Of a stretch of DNA of 64,000 bases, positions 11,001 to 25,287 are shown in pieces (the first letter of the stretch is position 1; each line of letters starts with the position of its first letter). Source of the stretch: Ptiloglossa arizonensis (Eukaryota > Arthropoda > Insecta > Hymenoptera > Colletidae); the NCBI RefSeq assembly GCF_051014685.1, contig NW_027478521.1, positions 372,001 through 436,000 of the forward strand, given 5' to 3'. A program made the position numbers and the translations under genes. The notes beneath the pieces are model-generated. The model made no database searches. It was given only the letters and a program-made list of their open reading frames with translations, and was not told where the DNA came from.

Positions 11001-14000
11001 TGCCATATCTCGCGAACGGATTGACCAATCCGCAAAATTTCTGTTGCATCTGAAAGTAGAAACTCGCCCGATTACAGCGGTATGCGTACTTTTCCCCTAG
11101 GCCGTTCTAGTTATTCGTTTCGAGCATCAGAACTGCGAAAATGTTGAGTTTCTCAAGCGTTTCTTACCTACAAACTGCCATATCTCGCGAACGGATTGAC
11201 CAATCCGCAAAATTTCTGTTGCATCTGAAAGTAGAAATTCGCCCGATTACAACGGTATGCGTACTTTTCCCCTAGACCGTTCTAGTTGTGCTTGTCGAGC
11301 ATCAGAACTGCGAAAATTTTGAGTTTCTCAAGCGTTTCTTACCTCCAAACTGCCATATCTCGCGAACGGATTGACCAATCCGCAAAATTTCTGTTGCATC
11401 TGAAAGTAGAAACTCGCCCGATTACAACGGTAGGTGTAGTGTTCCCCTAGGCCGTTCTAGTTATTCGTTTCGAGCATCAGAACTGCGAAAATTTTGAGTT
11501 TCTCAAGCGTTTCTTACCTCCAAACTGCCATATCTCGCGAACGGATTGACCAATCCGCAAAATTTCTGTTGCATCTGAAAGTAGAAAGTCGCCCGATTAC
11601 AACGGTATGCGTACTTTTCCCCTAGACCGTTCTAGTTATGCTTGTCGAGCATCAGAACTGCGAAAATTTTGAGTTTCTCAAGCGTTTCTTACCTCCAAAC
11701 TGCCATATCTCGCGAACGGATTGACTAATCCGCAAAATTTCTGTTGCATCTGAAAGTAGAAACTCGCCCGCTTACAACGGTATGCGTACTTTTCCCCCAG
11801 GCCGTTCTAGTTATTCGTTTCGAGCATCAGAACTGCGAAAATTTTGAGTTTCTCAAGCGTTTCTTACCTCCAAACTGCCATATCTCGCGAACGGATTGAC
11901 CAATCCGCAAAATTTCTGTTGCATCTGAAGGTAGAAACTCGCCCGATTACAACGGTATGCGTACGTTTCCCCAAGTCCGTTCTAGTTATTCGTTTCGAGC
12001 ATTAGAACTGCGAAAATTTTGAGTTTCTCAAGCGTTTCTTACCTCCAAACTGCCATATCTCGCGAACGGATTGACCAATCCGCAAAATTTCTGTTGCATC
12101 TGAAAGTAGAAACTCGCCCGATTACAACGGTAGGTGTAGTTTTCCCCTAGGCCGTTCTAGTTATTCGTTTCGAGCATCAGAACTGCGAAAATTTTGAGTT
12201 TCTCAAGCGTTTCTTACCTCCAAACTGCCATATCTCGCGAAAGGAATGACCAATCCGCAAAATTTCTGTTGCATCTGAAAGTCGAAACTCGCCCGATTAC
12301 AACGGTATGCGTACTTTTCCCCTAATCCGTTCTAGTTATTCGTTTCGAGCATCAGAACTGCGAAAATTTTGAGTTTCTCAAGCGTTTCTTACCTCCAAAC
12401 TGCCATATCTCGCGAACGGATTGACCAATCCGCAAAATTTCTGTTGCATCTGAAAGTAGAAACTCGCCCGATTACAGCGGTATGCGTACTTTTCCCCTAG
12501 ACCGTTCTAGTTATGCTTGTCGAGCATCAGAACTGCGAAAATTTTGAGTTTCTCAAGCGTTTCTTACTTCCAAACTGCCATATCTCGCGAACGGATTGAC
12601 CAATCCGCAAAATTTCTGTTGCATCTGAAAGTAGAAACTCGCCCGATTACAACGGTAGGCGTACTTTTCCCCTACGCCGTTCTAGTTATTCGTTTCGAGC
12701 ATCAGAACTGCGAAAATGTTGAGTTTCTCAAGCGTTTCTTACCTACAAACTGCCATATCTCGCGAACGGATTGACCAATCCGCAAAATTTCTGTTGCATC
12801 TGAAAGTAGAAATTCGCCCGATTACAACGGTATGCGTACTTTTCCCCTAGAACGTTCTGGTTATGCTTGTCGAGCATCAGAACGGCTAAAATTTTGAGTT
12901 TCTCAAGCGTTTCTTACCTCCAAACTGCCATATCTCGCGAACGGATTGACCAATCCGTAAAATTTCTGTTGCATCTGAAAGTAGAAACTCGCCCGATTAC
13001 AACGGTATGCGTACTTTTCCCCTAGGCCGTTCTAGTTATTCGTTTCGAGCATCAGAACTGCGAAAATGTTGAGTTTCTCAAGCGTTTCTTACCTACAAAC
13101 TGCCATATCTCGCGAACGGATTGACCAATCCGCAAAATTTCTGTTGCATCTGAAAGTAGAAATTCGCCCGATTACAACGGTATGCGTACTTTTCCCCTAG
13201 ACCGTTCTAGTTGTGCTTGTCGAGCATCAGAACTGCGAAAATTTTGAGTTTCTCAAGCGTTTCTTACCTCTAAACTGCCATATCTCGCGAACGGATTGAC
13301 CAATCCGCAAAATTTCTGTTGCATCTGAAAGTAGAAACTCGCCCGATTACAACGGTAGGTGTAGTGTTCCCCTAGGCCGTGCTAGTTATTCGTTTCGAGC
13401 ATCAGAACTGCGAAAATTTTTAGTTTCTCAAGCGTTTCTTACCTCCAAACTGCCATATCTCGCGAACGGATTGACTAATCCGCAAAATTTCTGTTGCATC
13501 TGAAAGTAGAAACTCGCCCGATTACAACGGTAGGTGTAGTTTTCCCCTAGGCCGTTCTAGTTATTCGTTTCGAGCATCAGAACTGCGAAAATTTTGAGTT
13601 TCTCAAGCGTTTCTTACCTCCAAACTGCCATATCTCGCGAAAGGAATGACCAATCCGCAAAATTTCTGTTGCATCTGAAAGTAGAAACTCGCCCGATTAC
13701 AACGGTATGCGTACTTTTCCCCTAGACCGTTCTAGTTATGCTTGTCGAGCATCAGAACTGCGAAAATTTTGAGTTTCTCAAGCGTTTCTTACCTCCAAAC
13801 TGCCATATCTCGCGAACGGATTGACTAATCCGCAAAATTTCTGTTGCATCTGAAAGTGGAAACTCGCCCGCTTACAACGGTATGCGTACTTTTCCCCTAG
13901 GCCGTTCTAGTTATTCGTTTCGAGCATCAGAACTGCGAAAATTTTGAGTTTCTCAAGCGTTTCTTACCTCCAAACTGCCATATCTCGCGAACGGATTGAC

Positions 14001-17000
14001 CAATCCGCAAAATTTCTGTTGCATCTGAAAGTCGAAACTCGCCCGATTACAACGGTATGCGTACTTTTCCCCTAGTCCGTTCTAGTTATTCGTTTCGAGC
14101 ATCAGAACTGCGAAAATTTTGAGTTTCTCAAGCGTTTCTTACCTCCAAACTGCCATATCTCGCGAACGGATTGACCAATCCGCAAAATTTCTGTTGCATC
14201 TGAAAGTAGAAACTCGCCCGATTACAGCGGTATGCGTACTTTTCCCCTAGACCGTTCTAGTTATGCTTGTCGAGCATCAGAACTGCGAAAATTTTGAGTT
14301 TCTCAAGCGTTTCTTACTTCCAAACTGCCATATCTCGCGAACGGATTGACCAATCCGCAAAATTTCTGTTGCATCTGAAAGTAGAAACTCGCCCGATTAC
14401 AACGGTAGGCGTACTTTTCCCCTACGCCGTTCTAGTTATTCGTTTCGAGCATCAGAACTGCGAAAATGTTGAGTTTCTCAAGCGTTTCTTACCTACAAAC
14501 TGCCATATCTCGCGAACGGATTGACCAATCCGCAAAATTTCTGTTGCGTCTGAAAGTAGAAACTCGCCCGATTACAGCGGTATGCGTACTTTTCCCCTAG
14601 ACCGTTCTAGTTATGCTTGTCGAGCATCAGAACTGCGAAAATTTTGAGTTTCTCAAGCGTTTCTTACCTCCAAACTGCCATATCTCGCGAACGGATTGAC
14701 CAATCCGCAAAATTTCTGTTGCATCTGAAAGTAGAAATTCGCCCGATTACAACGGTATGCGTACTTTTCCCCTAGAACGTTCTGGTTATGCTTGTCGAGC
14801 ATCAGAACGGCTAAAATTTTGAGTTTCTCAAGCGTTTCTTACCTCCAAACTGCCATATCTCGCGAACGGATTGACCAATCCGTAAAATTTCTGTTGCATC
14901 TGAAAGTAGAAACTCGCCCGATTACAACGGTATGCGTACTTTTCCCCTAGGCCGTTCTAGTTATTCGTTTCGAGCATCAGAACTGCGAAAATGTTGAGTT
15001 TCTCAAGCGTTTCTTACATACAAACTGCCATATCTCGCGAACGGATTGACCAATCCGCAAAATTTCTGTTGCATCTGAAAGTAGAAACTCGCCCGATTAC
15101 AACGGTACGCGTACTTTTCCCCTAGGCCGTTCTAGTTATTCGTTTCGAGCATCAGAACTGCGAAAATGTTGAGTTTCTCAAGCGTTTCTTACCTACAAAC
15201 TGCCATATCTCGCGAACGGATTGACCAATCCGCAAAATTTCTGTTGCATCTGAAAGTTGAAACTCGCCCGATTACAGCGGTATGCGTACTTTTCCCCTAG
15301 GCCGTTCTAGTTATGCTTGTCGAGCATCAGAACTGCGAAAATTTTGAGTTTCTCAAGCGTTTCTTACTTCCAAACTGCCATATCTCGCGAACGGATTGAC
15401 CAATCCGCAAAATTTCTGTTGCATCTGAAAGTAGAAACTCGCCCGATTACAACGGTAGGCGTACTTTTCCCCTACGCCGTTCTAGTTATTCGTTTCGAGC
15501 ATCAGAACTGCGAAAATGTTGAGTTTCTCAAGCGTTCCTTACCTACAAACTGCCATATCTCGCGAACGGATTGACCAATCCGCAAAATTTCTGTTGCATC
15601 TGAAAGTAGAAACTCGCCCGATTACAGCGGTATGCGTACTTTTCCCCTAGACCGTTCTAGTTATGCTTGTCGAGCATCCGAACTGCGAAAATTTTGAGTT
15701 TCTCAAGCGTTTCTTACTTCCAAACTGCCATATCTCGCGAACGGATTGACCAATCCGCAAAATTTCTGTTGCATCTGAAAGTAGAAACTCGCCCGATTAC
15801 AACGGTAGGTGTAGTTTTCCCCTAGGCCGTTCTAGTTATTCGTTTCGAGCATCAGAACTGCGAAAATTTTGAGTTTCTCAAGCGTTTCTTACCTCCAAAC
15901 TGCCATATCTCGCGAAAGGAATGACCAATCCGCAAAATTTCTGTTGCATCTGAAAGTCGAAACTCGCCCGATTACAACGGTATGCGTACTTTTCCCCTAG
16001 TCCGTTCTAGTTATTCGTTTCGAGCATCAGAACTGCGAAAATTTTGAGTTTCTCAAGCGTTTCTTACCTCCAAACTGCCATATCTCGCGAACGGATTGAC
16101 CAATCCGCAAAATATCTGTTGCATCTGAAAGTAGAAATTCGCCCGATTACAACGGTATGCGTACTTTTCCCCTAGAACGTTCTGGTTATGCTTGTCGAGC
16201 ATCAGAACGGCTAAAATTTTGAGTTTCTCAAGCGTTTCTTACCTCCAAACTGCCATATCTCGCGAACGGATTGACCAATCCGTAAAATTTCTGTTGCATC
16301 TGAAAGTAGAAACTCGCCCGATTACAACGGTATGCGTACTTTTCCCCTAGGCCGTTCTAGTTATTCGTTTCGAGCATCAGAACTGCGAAAATTTTGAGTT
16401 TCTCAAGCGTTTCTTACCTCCAAACTGCCATATCTCGCGAACGGATTGACCAATCCGCAAAATTTCTGTTGCATCTGAAGGTAGAAACTCGCCCGATTAC
16501 AACGGTATGCGTACGTTTCCCCAAGTCCGTTCTAGTTATTCGTTTCGAGCATTAGAACTGCGTAAATTTTGAGTTTCTCAAGCGTTTCTTACCTCCAAAC
16601 TGCCATATCTCGCGAACGGATTGACCAATCCGCAAAATTTCTGTTGCATCTGAAAGTCGAAACTCGCCCGAGTACAACGGTATGCGTACTTTTCCCCTAG
16701 TCCGTTCTAGTTATTCGTTTCGAGCATCAGAACTGCGAAAATTTTGAGTTTCTCAAGCGTTTCTTACCTCCAAACTGCCATATCTCGCGAACGGATTGAC
16801 CAATCCGCAAAATTTCTGTTGCATCTGAAAGTAGAAACTCGCCCGATTACAGCGGTATGCGTACTTTTCCCCTAGACCGTTCTAGTTATGCTTGTCGAGC
16901 ATCAGAACTGCGAAAATTTTGAGTTTCTCAAGCGTTTCTTACTTCCAAACTGCCATATCTCGCGAACGGATTGACCAATCCGCAAAATTTCTGTTGCATC

Positions 17001-17237
17001 TGAAAGTAGAAACTCGCCCGATTACAACGGTAGGCGTACTTTTCCCCTACGCCGTTCTAGTTATTCGTTTCGAGCATCAGAACTGCGAAAATGTTGAGTT
17101 TCTCAAGCGTTTCTTACCTACAAACTGCCATATCTCGCGAACGGATTGACCAATCCGCAAAATTTCTGTTGCGTCTGAAAGTAGAAACTCGCCCGATTAC
17201 AGCGGTATGCGTACTTTTCCCCTAGACCGTTCTATAT

Positions 17238-20200
17238 ATGCTTGTCGAGCATCAGAACTGCGAAAATTTTGAGTTTCTCAAGCGTTTCTTACTTCCAAAC
17301 TGCCATATCTCGCGAACGGATTGACCAATCCGCAAAATTTCTGTTGCATCTGAAAGTAGAAATTCGCCCGATTACAACGGTATGCGTACTTTTCCCCTAG
17401 AACGTTCTGGTTATGCTTGTCGAGCATCAGAACGGCTAAAATTTTGAGTTTCTCAAGCGTTTCTTACCTCCAAACTGCCATATCTCGCGAACAGATTGAC
17501 CAATCCGCAAAATTTCTGTTGCATATGAAAGTAGAAACTCGCCTGATTACAACGGTATGCGTACTTTTCCCCTAGGCCGTTCTAGTTATTCGTTTCGAGC
17601 AACAGAACTGCGAAAATTTTGAGTTTCTCAAGCGTTGCTTACCTCCAAACTGCCATATCTCGCGAACGGATTGACCAATCCGCAAAATTTCTGTTGCATC
17701 TGAAAGTAGAAACTCGCCCGATTACAACGGTAGGTGTAGTGTTCCCCTAGGCCGTTCTAGTTATTCGTTTCGAGCATCAGAACTGCGAAAATTTTGAGTT
17801 TCTCAAGCGTTTCTTACCTCCAAACTGCCATATCTCGCGAACGGATTGACTAATCCGCAAAATTTCTGTTGCATCTGAAAGTAGAAATTCGCCCGATTAC
17901 AACGGTATGCGTACTTTTCCCCTAGACCGTTCTAGTTATGCTTGTCGAGCACCAGAACTGCGAAAATTTTGAGTTTCTCAAGAGTTTCTTACCTCCAAAC
18001 TGCCATATCTCGCGAACGGATTGACCAATCCGCAAAATTTCTGTTGCATCTGAAAGTAGAAACTCGCCCGATTACAGCGGTATGCGTACTTTTCCCCTAG
18101 ACCGTTCTAGTTATGCTTGTCGAGCATCAGAACTGCGAAAATTTTGAGTTTCTCAAGCGTTTCTTACTTCCAAACTGCCATATCTCGCGAACGGATTGAC
18201 CAATCCGCAAAATTTCTGTTGCATCTGAAAGTAGAACCTCGCCCGATTACAACGGTAGGTGTAGTTTTCCCCTAGGCCGTTCTAGTTATTCGTTTCGAGC
18301 ATCAGAACTGCGAAAATTTTGAGTTTCTCAAGCGTTTCTTACCTCCAAACTGCCATATCTCGCGAACGGATTGACCAATCCGCAAAATTTCTGTTGCATC
18401 TGAAAGTAGAAAGTCGCCCGATTACAACGCTATGCGTACTTTTCCCCTAGACCGTTCTAGTTATGCTTGTCGAGCATCAGAACTGGGAAAATTTTGAGTT
18501 TCTCAAGCGTTTCTTACCTCCAAACTGCCATATCTCGCGAACGGATTGACTAATCCGCAAAATTTCTGATGCATCTGAAAGTAGAAACTCGCCCGCTTAC
18601 AACGGTATGCGTACTTTTCCCCTAGGCCGTTCTAGTTATTCGTTTCGAGCATCAGAACTGCGAAAATTTTGAGTTTCTCAAGCGTTTCTTACCTCCAAAC
18701 TGCCATATCTCGCGAACGGATTGACCAATCCGCAAAATTTCTGTTGCATCTGAAGGTAGAAACTCGCCCGATTACAACGGTATGCGTACGTTTCCACAAG
18801 TCCGTTCTAGTTATTCGTTTCGAGCATTAGAACTGCGAAAATTTTGAGTTTCTCAAGCGTTTCTTACCTCCAAACTGCCATATCTCGCGAACGGATTGAC
18901 CAATCCGCAAAATTTCTGTTGCATCTGAAAGTAGAAACTCGCCCGATTACAACGGTATGCGTACTTTTCCCCTAGGCCGTTCTAGTTATTCGTTTCGAGC
19001 ATCAGAACTGCGAAAATGTTGAGTTTCTCAAGCGTTTCTTACCTACAAACTGCCATATCTCGCGAACGGATTGACCAATCCGCAAAATTTCTGTTGCATC
19101 TGAAAGTTGAAACTCGCCCGATTACAGCGGTATGCGTACTTTTCCCCTAGGCCGTTCTAGTTATGCTTGTCGAGCATCAGAACTGCGAAAATTTTGAGTT
19201 TCTCAAGCGTTTCTTACTTCCAAACTGCCATATCTCGCGAACGGATTGACCAATCCGCAAAATTTCTGTTGCATCTGAAAGTAGAAACTCGCCCGATTAC
19301 AACGGTAGGCGTACTTTTCCCCTACGCCGTTCTAGTTATTCGTTTCGAGCATCAGAACTGCGAAAATGTTGAGTTTCTCAAGCGTTCCTTACCTACAAAC
19401 TGCCATATCTCGCGAACGGATTGACCAATCCGCAAAATTTCTGTTGCATCTGAAAGTAGAAACTCGCCCGATTACAGCGGTATGCGTACTTTTCCCCTAG
19501 ACCGTTCTAGTTATGCTTGTCGAGCATCAGAACTGCGAAAATTTTGAGTTTCTCAAGCGTTTCTTACTTCCAAACTGCCATATCTCGCGAACGGATTGAC
19601 CAATCCGCAAAATTTCTGTTGCATCTGAAAGCAGAAACTCGCCCGATTACAACGGTAGGTGTAGTTTTCCCCTAGGCCGTTCTAGTTATTCGTTTCGAGC
19701 ATCAGAACTGCGAAAATTTTGAGTTTCTCAAGCGTTTCTTACCTCCAAACTGCCATATCTCGCGAAAGGAATGACCAATCCGCAAAATTTCTGTTGCATC
19801 TGAAAGTCGAAACTCGCCCGATTACAACGGTATGCGTACTTTTCCCCTAGTCCGTTCTAGTTATTCGTTTCGAGCATCAGAACTGCGAAAATTTTGAGTT
19901 TCTCAAGCGTTTCTTACCTCCAAACTGCCATATCTCGCGAACGGATTGACCAATCCGCAAAATATCTGTTGCATCTGAAAGTAGAAATTCGCCCGATTAC
20001 AACGGTATGCGTACTTTTCCCCTAGAACGTTCTGGTTATGCTTGTCGAGCATCAGAACGGCTAAAATTTTGAGTTTCTCAAGCGTTTCTTACCTCCAAAC
20101 TGCCATATCTCGCGAACGGATTGACCAATCCGTAAAATTTCTGTTGCATCTGAAAGTAGAAACTCGCCCGATTACAACGGTATGCGTACTTTTCCCCTAG

Positions 20201-21262
20201 GCCGTTCTAGTTATTCGTTTCGAGCATCAGAACTGCGAAAATGTTGAGTTTCTCAAGCGTTTCTTACCTACAAACTGCCATAACTCGCGAACGGATTGAC
20301 CAATCCGCAAAATTTCTGTTGCATCTGAAAGTAGAAATTCGCCCGATTACAACGGTATGCGTACTTTTCCCCTAGACCGTTCTAGTTATGCTTGTCGAGC
20401 ATCAGAACTGCGAAAATTTTGAGTTTCTCAAGCGTTTCTTACCTCCAAACTGCCATATCTCGCGAACGGATTGACCAATCCGCAAAATTTCTGTTGCATC
20501 TGAAAGTAGAAACTCGCCCGATTACAACGGTAGGTGTAGTGTTCCCCTAGGCCGTTCTAGTTATTCGTTTCGAGCATCAGAACTGCGAAAATTTTGAGTT
20601 TCTCAAGCGTTTCTTACCTCCAAACTGCCATATCTCGCGAACGGATTGACTAATCCGCAAAATTTCTGTTGCATCTGAAAGTAGAAATTCGCCCGATTAC
20701 AACGGTATGCGTACTTTTCCCCTAGACCGTTCTAGTTATGCTTGTCGAGCACCAGAACTGCGAAAATTTTGAGTTTCTCAAGAGTTTCTTACCTCCAAAC
20801 TGCCATATCTCGCGAACGGATTGACCAATCCGCAAAATTTCTGTTGCATCTGAAAGTAGAAACTCGCCCGATTACAACGGTATGCGTACTTTTCCCCTAG
20901 GCCGTTCTAGTTATTCGTCTCGAGCATCAGAACTGCGAAAATGTTGAGTTTCTCAAGCGTTTCTTACCTCCAAACTGCCATATCTCGCGAACGGATTGAC
21001 CAATCCGCAAAATTTCTGTTGCATCTGAAAGTAGAAACTCGCCCCATTACAACGGTATGCGTAAGTTTCCCCAAGTCCGTTCTAGTTATTCGTTTCGAGC
21101 ATCAGAACTGCGAAAATTTTGAGTTTCTCAAGCGTTTCTTACCTCCAAACTGCCATATCTCGCGAACGGATTGACCAATCCGCAAAATTTCTGTTGCATC
21201 TGAAAGTAGAAAGTCGCCCGATTACAACGGTATGCGTACTTTTCCCCTAGACCGTTCTAGTT
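17238..21262 (+). repeat. 4,025-bp (23-monomer) tandem duplication, copy 1
   Basis: This block is followed directly by a second copy at offset 4,025. Rare variants pair exactly: 'gcatatgaaa' at 17,521 and 21,546; 'acagattgac' near 17,492 and 21,517; 'aacgctatgcg' near 18,427 and 22,452; 'ctgatgcatc' near 18,568 and 22,593; 'tttccacaag' near 18,791 and 22,816; 'aatatctg' near 19,961 and 23,986; 'ccataactcg' near 20,279 and 24,304. The left limit is set by 'tctatatatg' at 17,231, which has no counterpart at the expected place. I found no difference between the copies at the sites I compared, but I did not align every base. Confidence 0.88.
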
Positions 21263-24200
21263 ATGCTTGTCGAGCATCAGAACTGCGAAAATTTTGAGTT
21301 TCTCAAGCGTTTCTTACTTCCAAACTGCCATATCTCGCGAACGGATTGACCAATCCGCAAAATTTCTGTTGCATCTGAAAGTAGAAATTCGCCCGATTAC
21401 AACGGTATGCGTACTTTTCCCCTAGAACGTTCTGGTTATGCTTGTCGAGCATCAGAACGGCTAAAATTTTGAGTTTCTCAAGCGTTTCTTACCTCCAAAC
21501 TGCCATATCTCGCGAACAGATTGACCAATCCGCAAAATTTCTGTTGCATATGAAAGTAGAAACTCGCCTGATTACAACGGTATGCGTACTTTTCCCCTAG
21601 GCCGTTCTAGTTATTCGTTTCGAGCAACAGAACTGCGAAAATTTTGAGTTTCTCAAGCGTTGCTTACCTCCAAACTGCCATATCTCGCGAACGGATTGAC
21701 CAATCCGCAAAATTTCTGTTGCATCTGAAAGTAGAAACTCGCCCGATTACAACGGTAGGTGTAGTGTTCCCCTAGGCCGTTCTAGTTATTCGTTTCGAGC
21801 ATCAGAACTGCGAAAATTTTGAGTTTCTCAAGCGTTTCTTACCTCCAAACTGCCATATCTCGCGAACGGATTGACTAATCCGCAAAATTTCTGTTGCATC
21901 TGAAAGTAGAAATTCGCCCGATTACAACGGTATGCGTACTTTTCCCCTAGACCGTTCTAGTTATGCTTGTCGAGCACCAGAACTGCGAAAATTTTGAGTT
22001 TCTCAAGAGTTTCTTACCTCCAAACTGCCATATCTCGCGAACGGATTGACCAATCCGCAAAATTTCTGTTGCATCTGAAAGTAGAAACTCGCCCGATTAC
22101 AGCGGTATGCGTACTTTTCCCCTAGACCGTTCTAGTTATGCTTGTCGAGCATCAGAACTGCGAAAATTTTGAGTTTCTCAAGCGTTTCTTACTTCCAAAC
22201 TGCCATATCTCGCGAACGGATTGACCAATCCGCAAAATTTCTGTTGCATCTGAAAGTAGAACCTCGCCCGATTACAACGGTAGGTGTAGTTTTCCCCTAG
22301 GCCGTTCTAGTTATTCGTTTCGAGCATCAGAACTGCGAAAATTTTGAGTTTCTCAAGCGTTTCTTACCTCCAAACTGCCATATCTCGCGAACGGATTGAC
22401 CAATCCGCAAAATTTCTGTTGCATCTGAAAGTAGAAAGTCGCCCGATTACAACGCTATGCGTACTTTTCCCCTAGACCGTTCTAGTTATGCTTGTCGAGC
22501 ATCAGAACTGGGAAAATTTTGAGTTTCTCAAGCGTTTCTTACCTCCAAACTGCCATATCTCGCGAACGGATTGACTAATCCGCAAAATTTCTGATGCATC
22601 TGAAAGTAGAAACTCGCCCGCTTACAACGGTATGCGTACTTTTCCCCTAGGCCGTTCTAGTTATTCGTTTCGAGCATCAGAACTGCGAAAATTTTGAGTT
22701 TCTCAAGCGTTTCTTACCTCCAAACTGCCATATCTCGCGAACGGATTGACCAATCCGCAAAATTTCTGTTGCATCTGAAGGTAGAAACTCGCCCGATTAC
22801 AACGGTATGCGTACGTTTCCACAAGTCCGTTCTAGTTATTCGTTTCGAGCATTAGAACTGCGAAAATTTTGAGTTTCTCAAGCGTTTCTTACCTCCAAAC
22901 TGCCATATCTCGCGAACGGATTGACCAATCCGCAAAATTTCTGTTGCATCTGAAAGTAGAAACTCGCCCGATTACAACGGTATGCGTACTTTTCCCCTAG
23001 GCCGTTCTAGTTATTCGTTTCGAGCATCAGAACTGCGAAAATGTTGAGTTTCTCAAGCGTTTCTTACCTACAAACTGCCATATCTCGCGAACGGATTGAC
23101 CAATCCGCAAAATTTCTGTTGCATCTGAAAGTTGAAACTCGCCCGATTACAGCGGTATGCGTACTTTTCCCCTAGGCCGTTCTAGTTATGCTTGTCGAGC
23201 ATCAGAACTGCGAAAATTTTGAGTTTCTCAAGCGTTTCTTACTTCCAAACTGCCATATCTCGCGAACGGATTGACCAATCCGCAAAATTTCTGTTGCATC
23301 TGAAAGTAGAAACTCGCCCGATTACAACGGTAGGCGTACTTTTCCCCTACGCCGTTCTAGTTATTCGTTTCGAGCATCAGAACTGCGAAAATGTTGAGTT
23401 TCTCAAGCGTTCCTTACCTACAAACTGCCATATCTCGCGAACGGATTGACCAATCCGCAAAATTTCTGTTGCATCTGAAAGTAGAAACTCGCCCGATTAC
23501 AGCGGTATGCGTACTTTTCCCCTAGACCGTTCTAGTTATGCTTGTCGAGCATCAGAACTGCGAAAATTTTGAGTTTCTCAAGCGTTTCTTACTTCCAAAC
23601 TGCCATATCTCGCGAACGGATTGACCAATCCGCAAAATTTCTGTTGCATCTGAAAGCAGAAACTCGCCCGATTACAACGGTAGGTGTAGTTTTCCCCTAG
23701 GCCGTTCTAGTTATTCGTTTCGAGCATCAGAACTGCGAAAATTTTGAGTTTCTCAAGCGTTTCTTACCTCCAAACTGCCATATCTCGCGAAAGGAATGAC
23801 CAATCCGCAAAATTTCTGTTGCATCTGAAAGTCGAAACTCGCCCGATTACAACGGTATGCGTACTTTTCCCCTAGTCCGTTCTAGTTATTCGTTTCGAGC
23901 ATCAGAACTGCGAAAATTTTGAGTTTCTCAAGCGTTTCTTACCTCCAAACTGCCATATCTCGCGAACGGATTGACCAATCCGCAAAATATCTGTTGCATC
24001 TGAAAGTAGAAATTCGCCCGATTACAACGGTATGCGTACTTTTCCCCTAGAACGTTCTGGTTATGCTTGTCGAGCATCAGAACGGCTAAAATTTTGAGTT
24101 TCTCAAGCGTTTCTTACCTCCAAACTGCCATATCTCGCGAACGGATTGACCAATCCGTAAAATTTCTGTTGCATCTGAAAGTAGAAACTCGCCCGATTAC

Positions 24201-25287
24201 AACGGTATGCGTACTTTTCCCCTAGGCCGTTCTAGTTATTCGTTTCGAGCATCAGAACTGCGAAAATGTTGAGTTTCTCAAGCGTTTCTTACCTACAAAC
24301 TGCCATAACTCGCGAACGGATTGACCAATCCGCAAAATTTCTGTTGCATCTGAAAGTAGAAATTCGCCCGATTACAACGGTATGCGTACTTTTCCCCTAG
24401 ACCGTTCTAGTTATGCTTGTCGAGCATCAGAACTGCGAAAATTTTGAGTTTCTCAAGCGTTTCTTACCTCCAAACTGCCATATCTCGCGAACGGATTGAC
24501 CAATCCGCAAAATTTCTGTTGCATCTGAAAGTAGAAACTCGCCCGATTACAACGGTAGGTGTAGTGTTCCCCTAGGCCGTTCTAGTTATTCGTTTCGAGC
24601 ATCAGAACTGCGAAAATTTTGAGTTTCTCAAGCGTTTCTTACCTCCAAACTGCCATATCTCGCGAACGGATTGACTAATCCGCAAAATTTCTGTTGCATC
24701 TGAAAGTAGAAATTCGCCCGATTACAACGGTATGCGTACTTTTCCCCTAGACCGTTCTAGTTATGCTTGTCGAGCACCAGAACTGCGAAAATTTTGAGTT
24801 TCTCAAGAGTTTCTTACCTCCAAACTGCCATATCTCGCGAACGGATTGACCAATCCGCAAAATTTCTGTTGCATCTGAAAGTAGAAACTCGCCCGATTAC
24901 AACGGTATGCGTACTTTTCCCCTAGGCCGTTCTAGTTATTCGTCTCGAGCATCAGAACTGCGAAAATGTTGAGTTTCTCAAGCGTTTCTTACCTCCAAAC
25001 TGCCATATCTCGCGAACGGATTGACCAATCCGCAAAATTTCTGTTGCATCTGAAAGTAGAAACTCGCCCCATTACAACGGTATGCGTAAGTTTCCCCAAG
25101 TCCGTTCTAGTTATTCGTTTCGAGCATCAGAACTGCGAAAATTTTGAGTTTCTCAAGCGTTTCTTACCTCCAAACTGCCATATCTCGCGAACGGATTGAC
25201 CAATCCGCAAAATTTCTGTTGCATCTGAAAGTAGAAAGTCGCCCGATTACAACGGTATGCGTACTTTTCCCCTAGACCGTTCTAGTT
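21263..25287 (+). repeat. 4,025-bp (23-monomer) tandem duplication, copy 2
   Basis: Second copy of the preceding block. The correspondence stops between 25,287 and about 25,342, where the next monomer has 'acctcc' in place of the 'acttcc' found at the equivalent point (about 21,316). The block ends with the XhoI-containing monomer and the 'cgccccattac' monomer that begin the HOR units of the next domain, so this junction links the two domains. Confidence 0.88.

Larger units (their letters stand above)
1..17237 (+). repeat. Heterogeneous HOR domain without net indels
   Basis: About 98 monomers of mixed classes. An 11-monomer (1,925-bp) spacing recurs: the variant with 'cagaacggctaaaa' has its 'atcag' at 801 and 2,726, and again at 12,876 and 14,801; the 'ttgtgcttg' variant is at 9,361, 11,286 and 13,211. 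Other spacings are also whole monomers: that variant occurs earlier at 3,061, 5,336, 8,486, so steps of 2,275, 3,150 and 875 bp appear. Local copies can be followed: roughly 176-1,225 matches 2,101-3,150 (offset 1,925), and 1,201-1,750 matches 4,001-4,550 (offset 2,800) including the rare 'gtatacgtacg' variant at about 1,451 and 4,251, which is seen again near 4,776. All marker spacings are exact multiples of 175, so I see no net length change here. Confidence 0.8.

Noticed and set aside
20919..20924. CTCGAG sites in the array as functional elements
   Set aside because: The site arises from one substitution (cgtttcgag to cgtctcgag) in a single monomer class, at 20,919, 24,944, 27,040, 28,965, 30,890, 32,290 and 34,215. 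It is useful as an HOR unit marker but nothing indicates a function.
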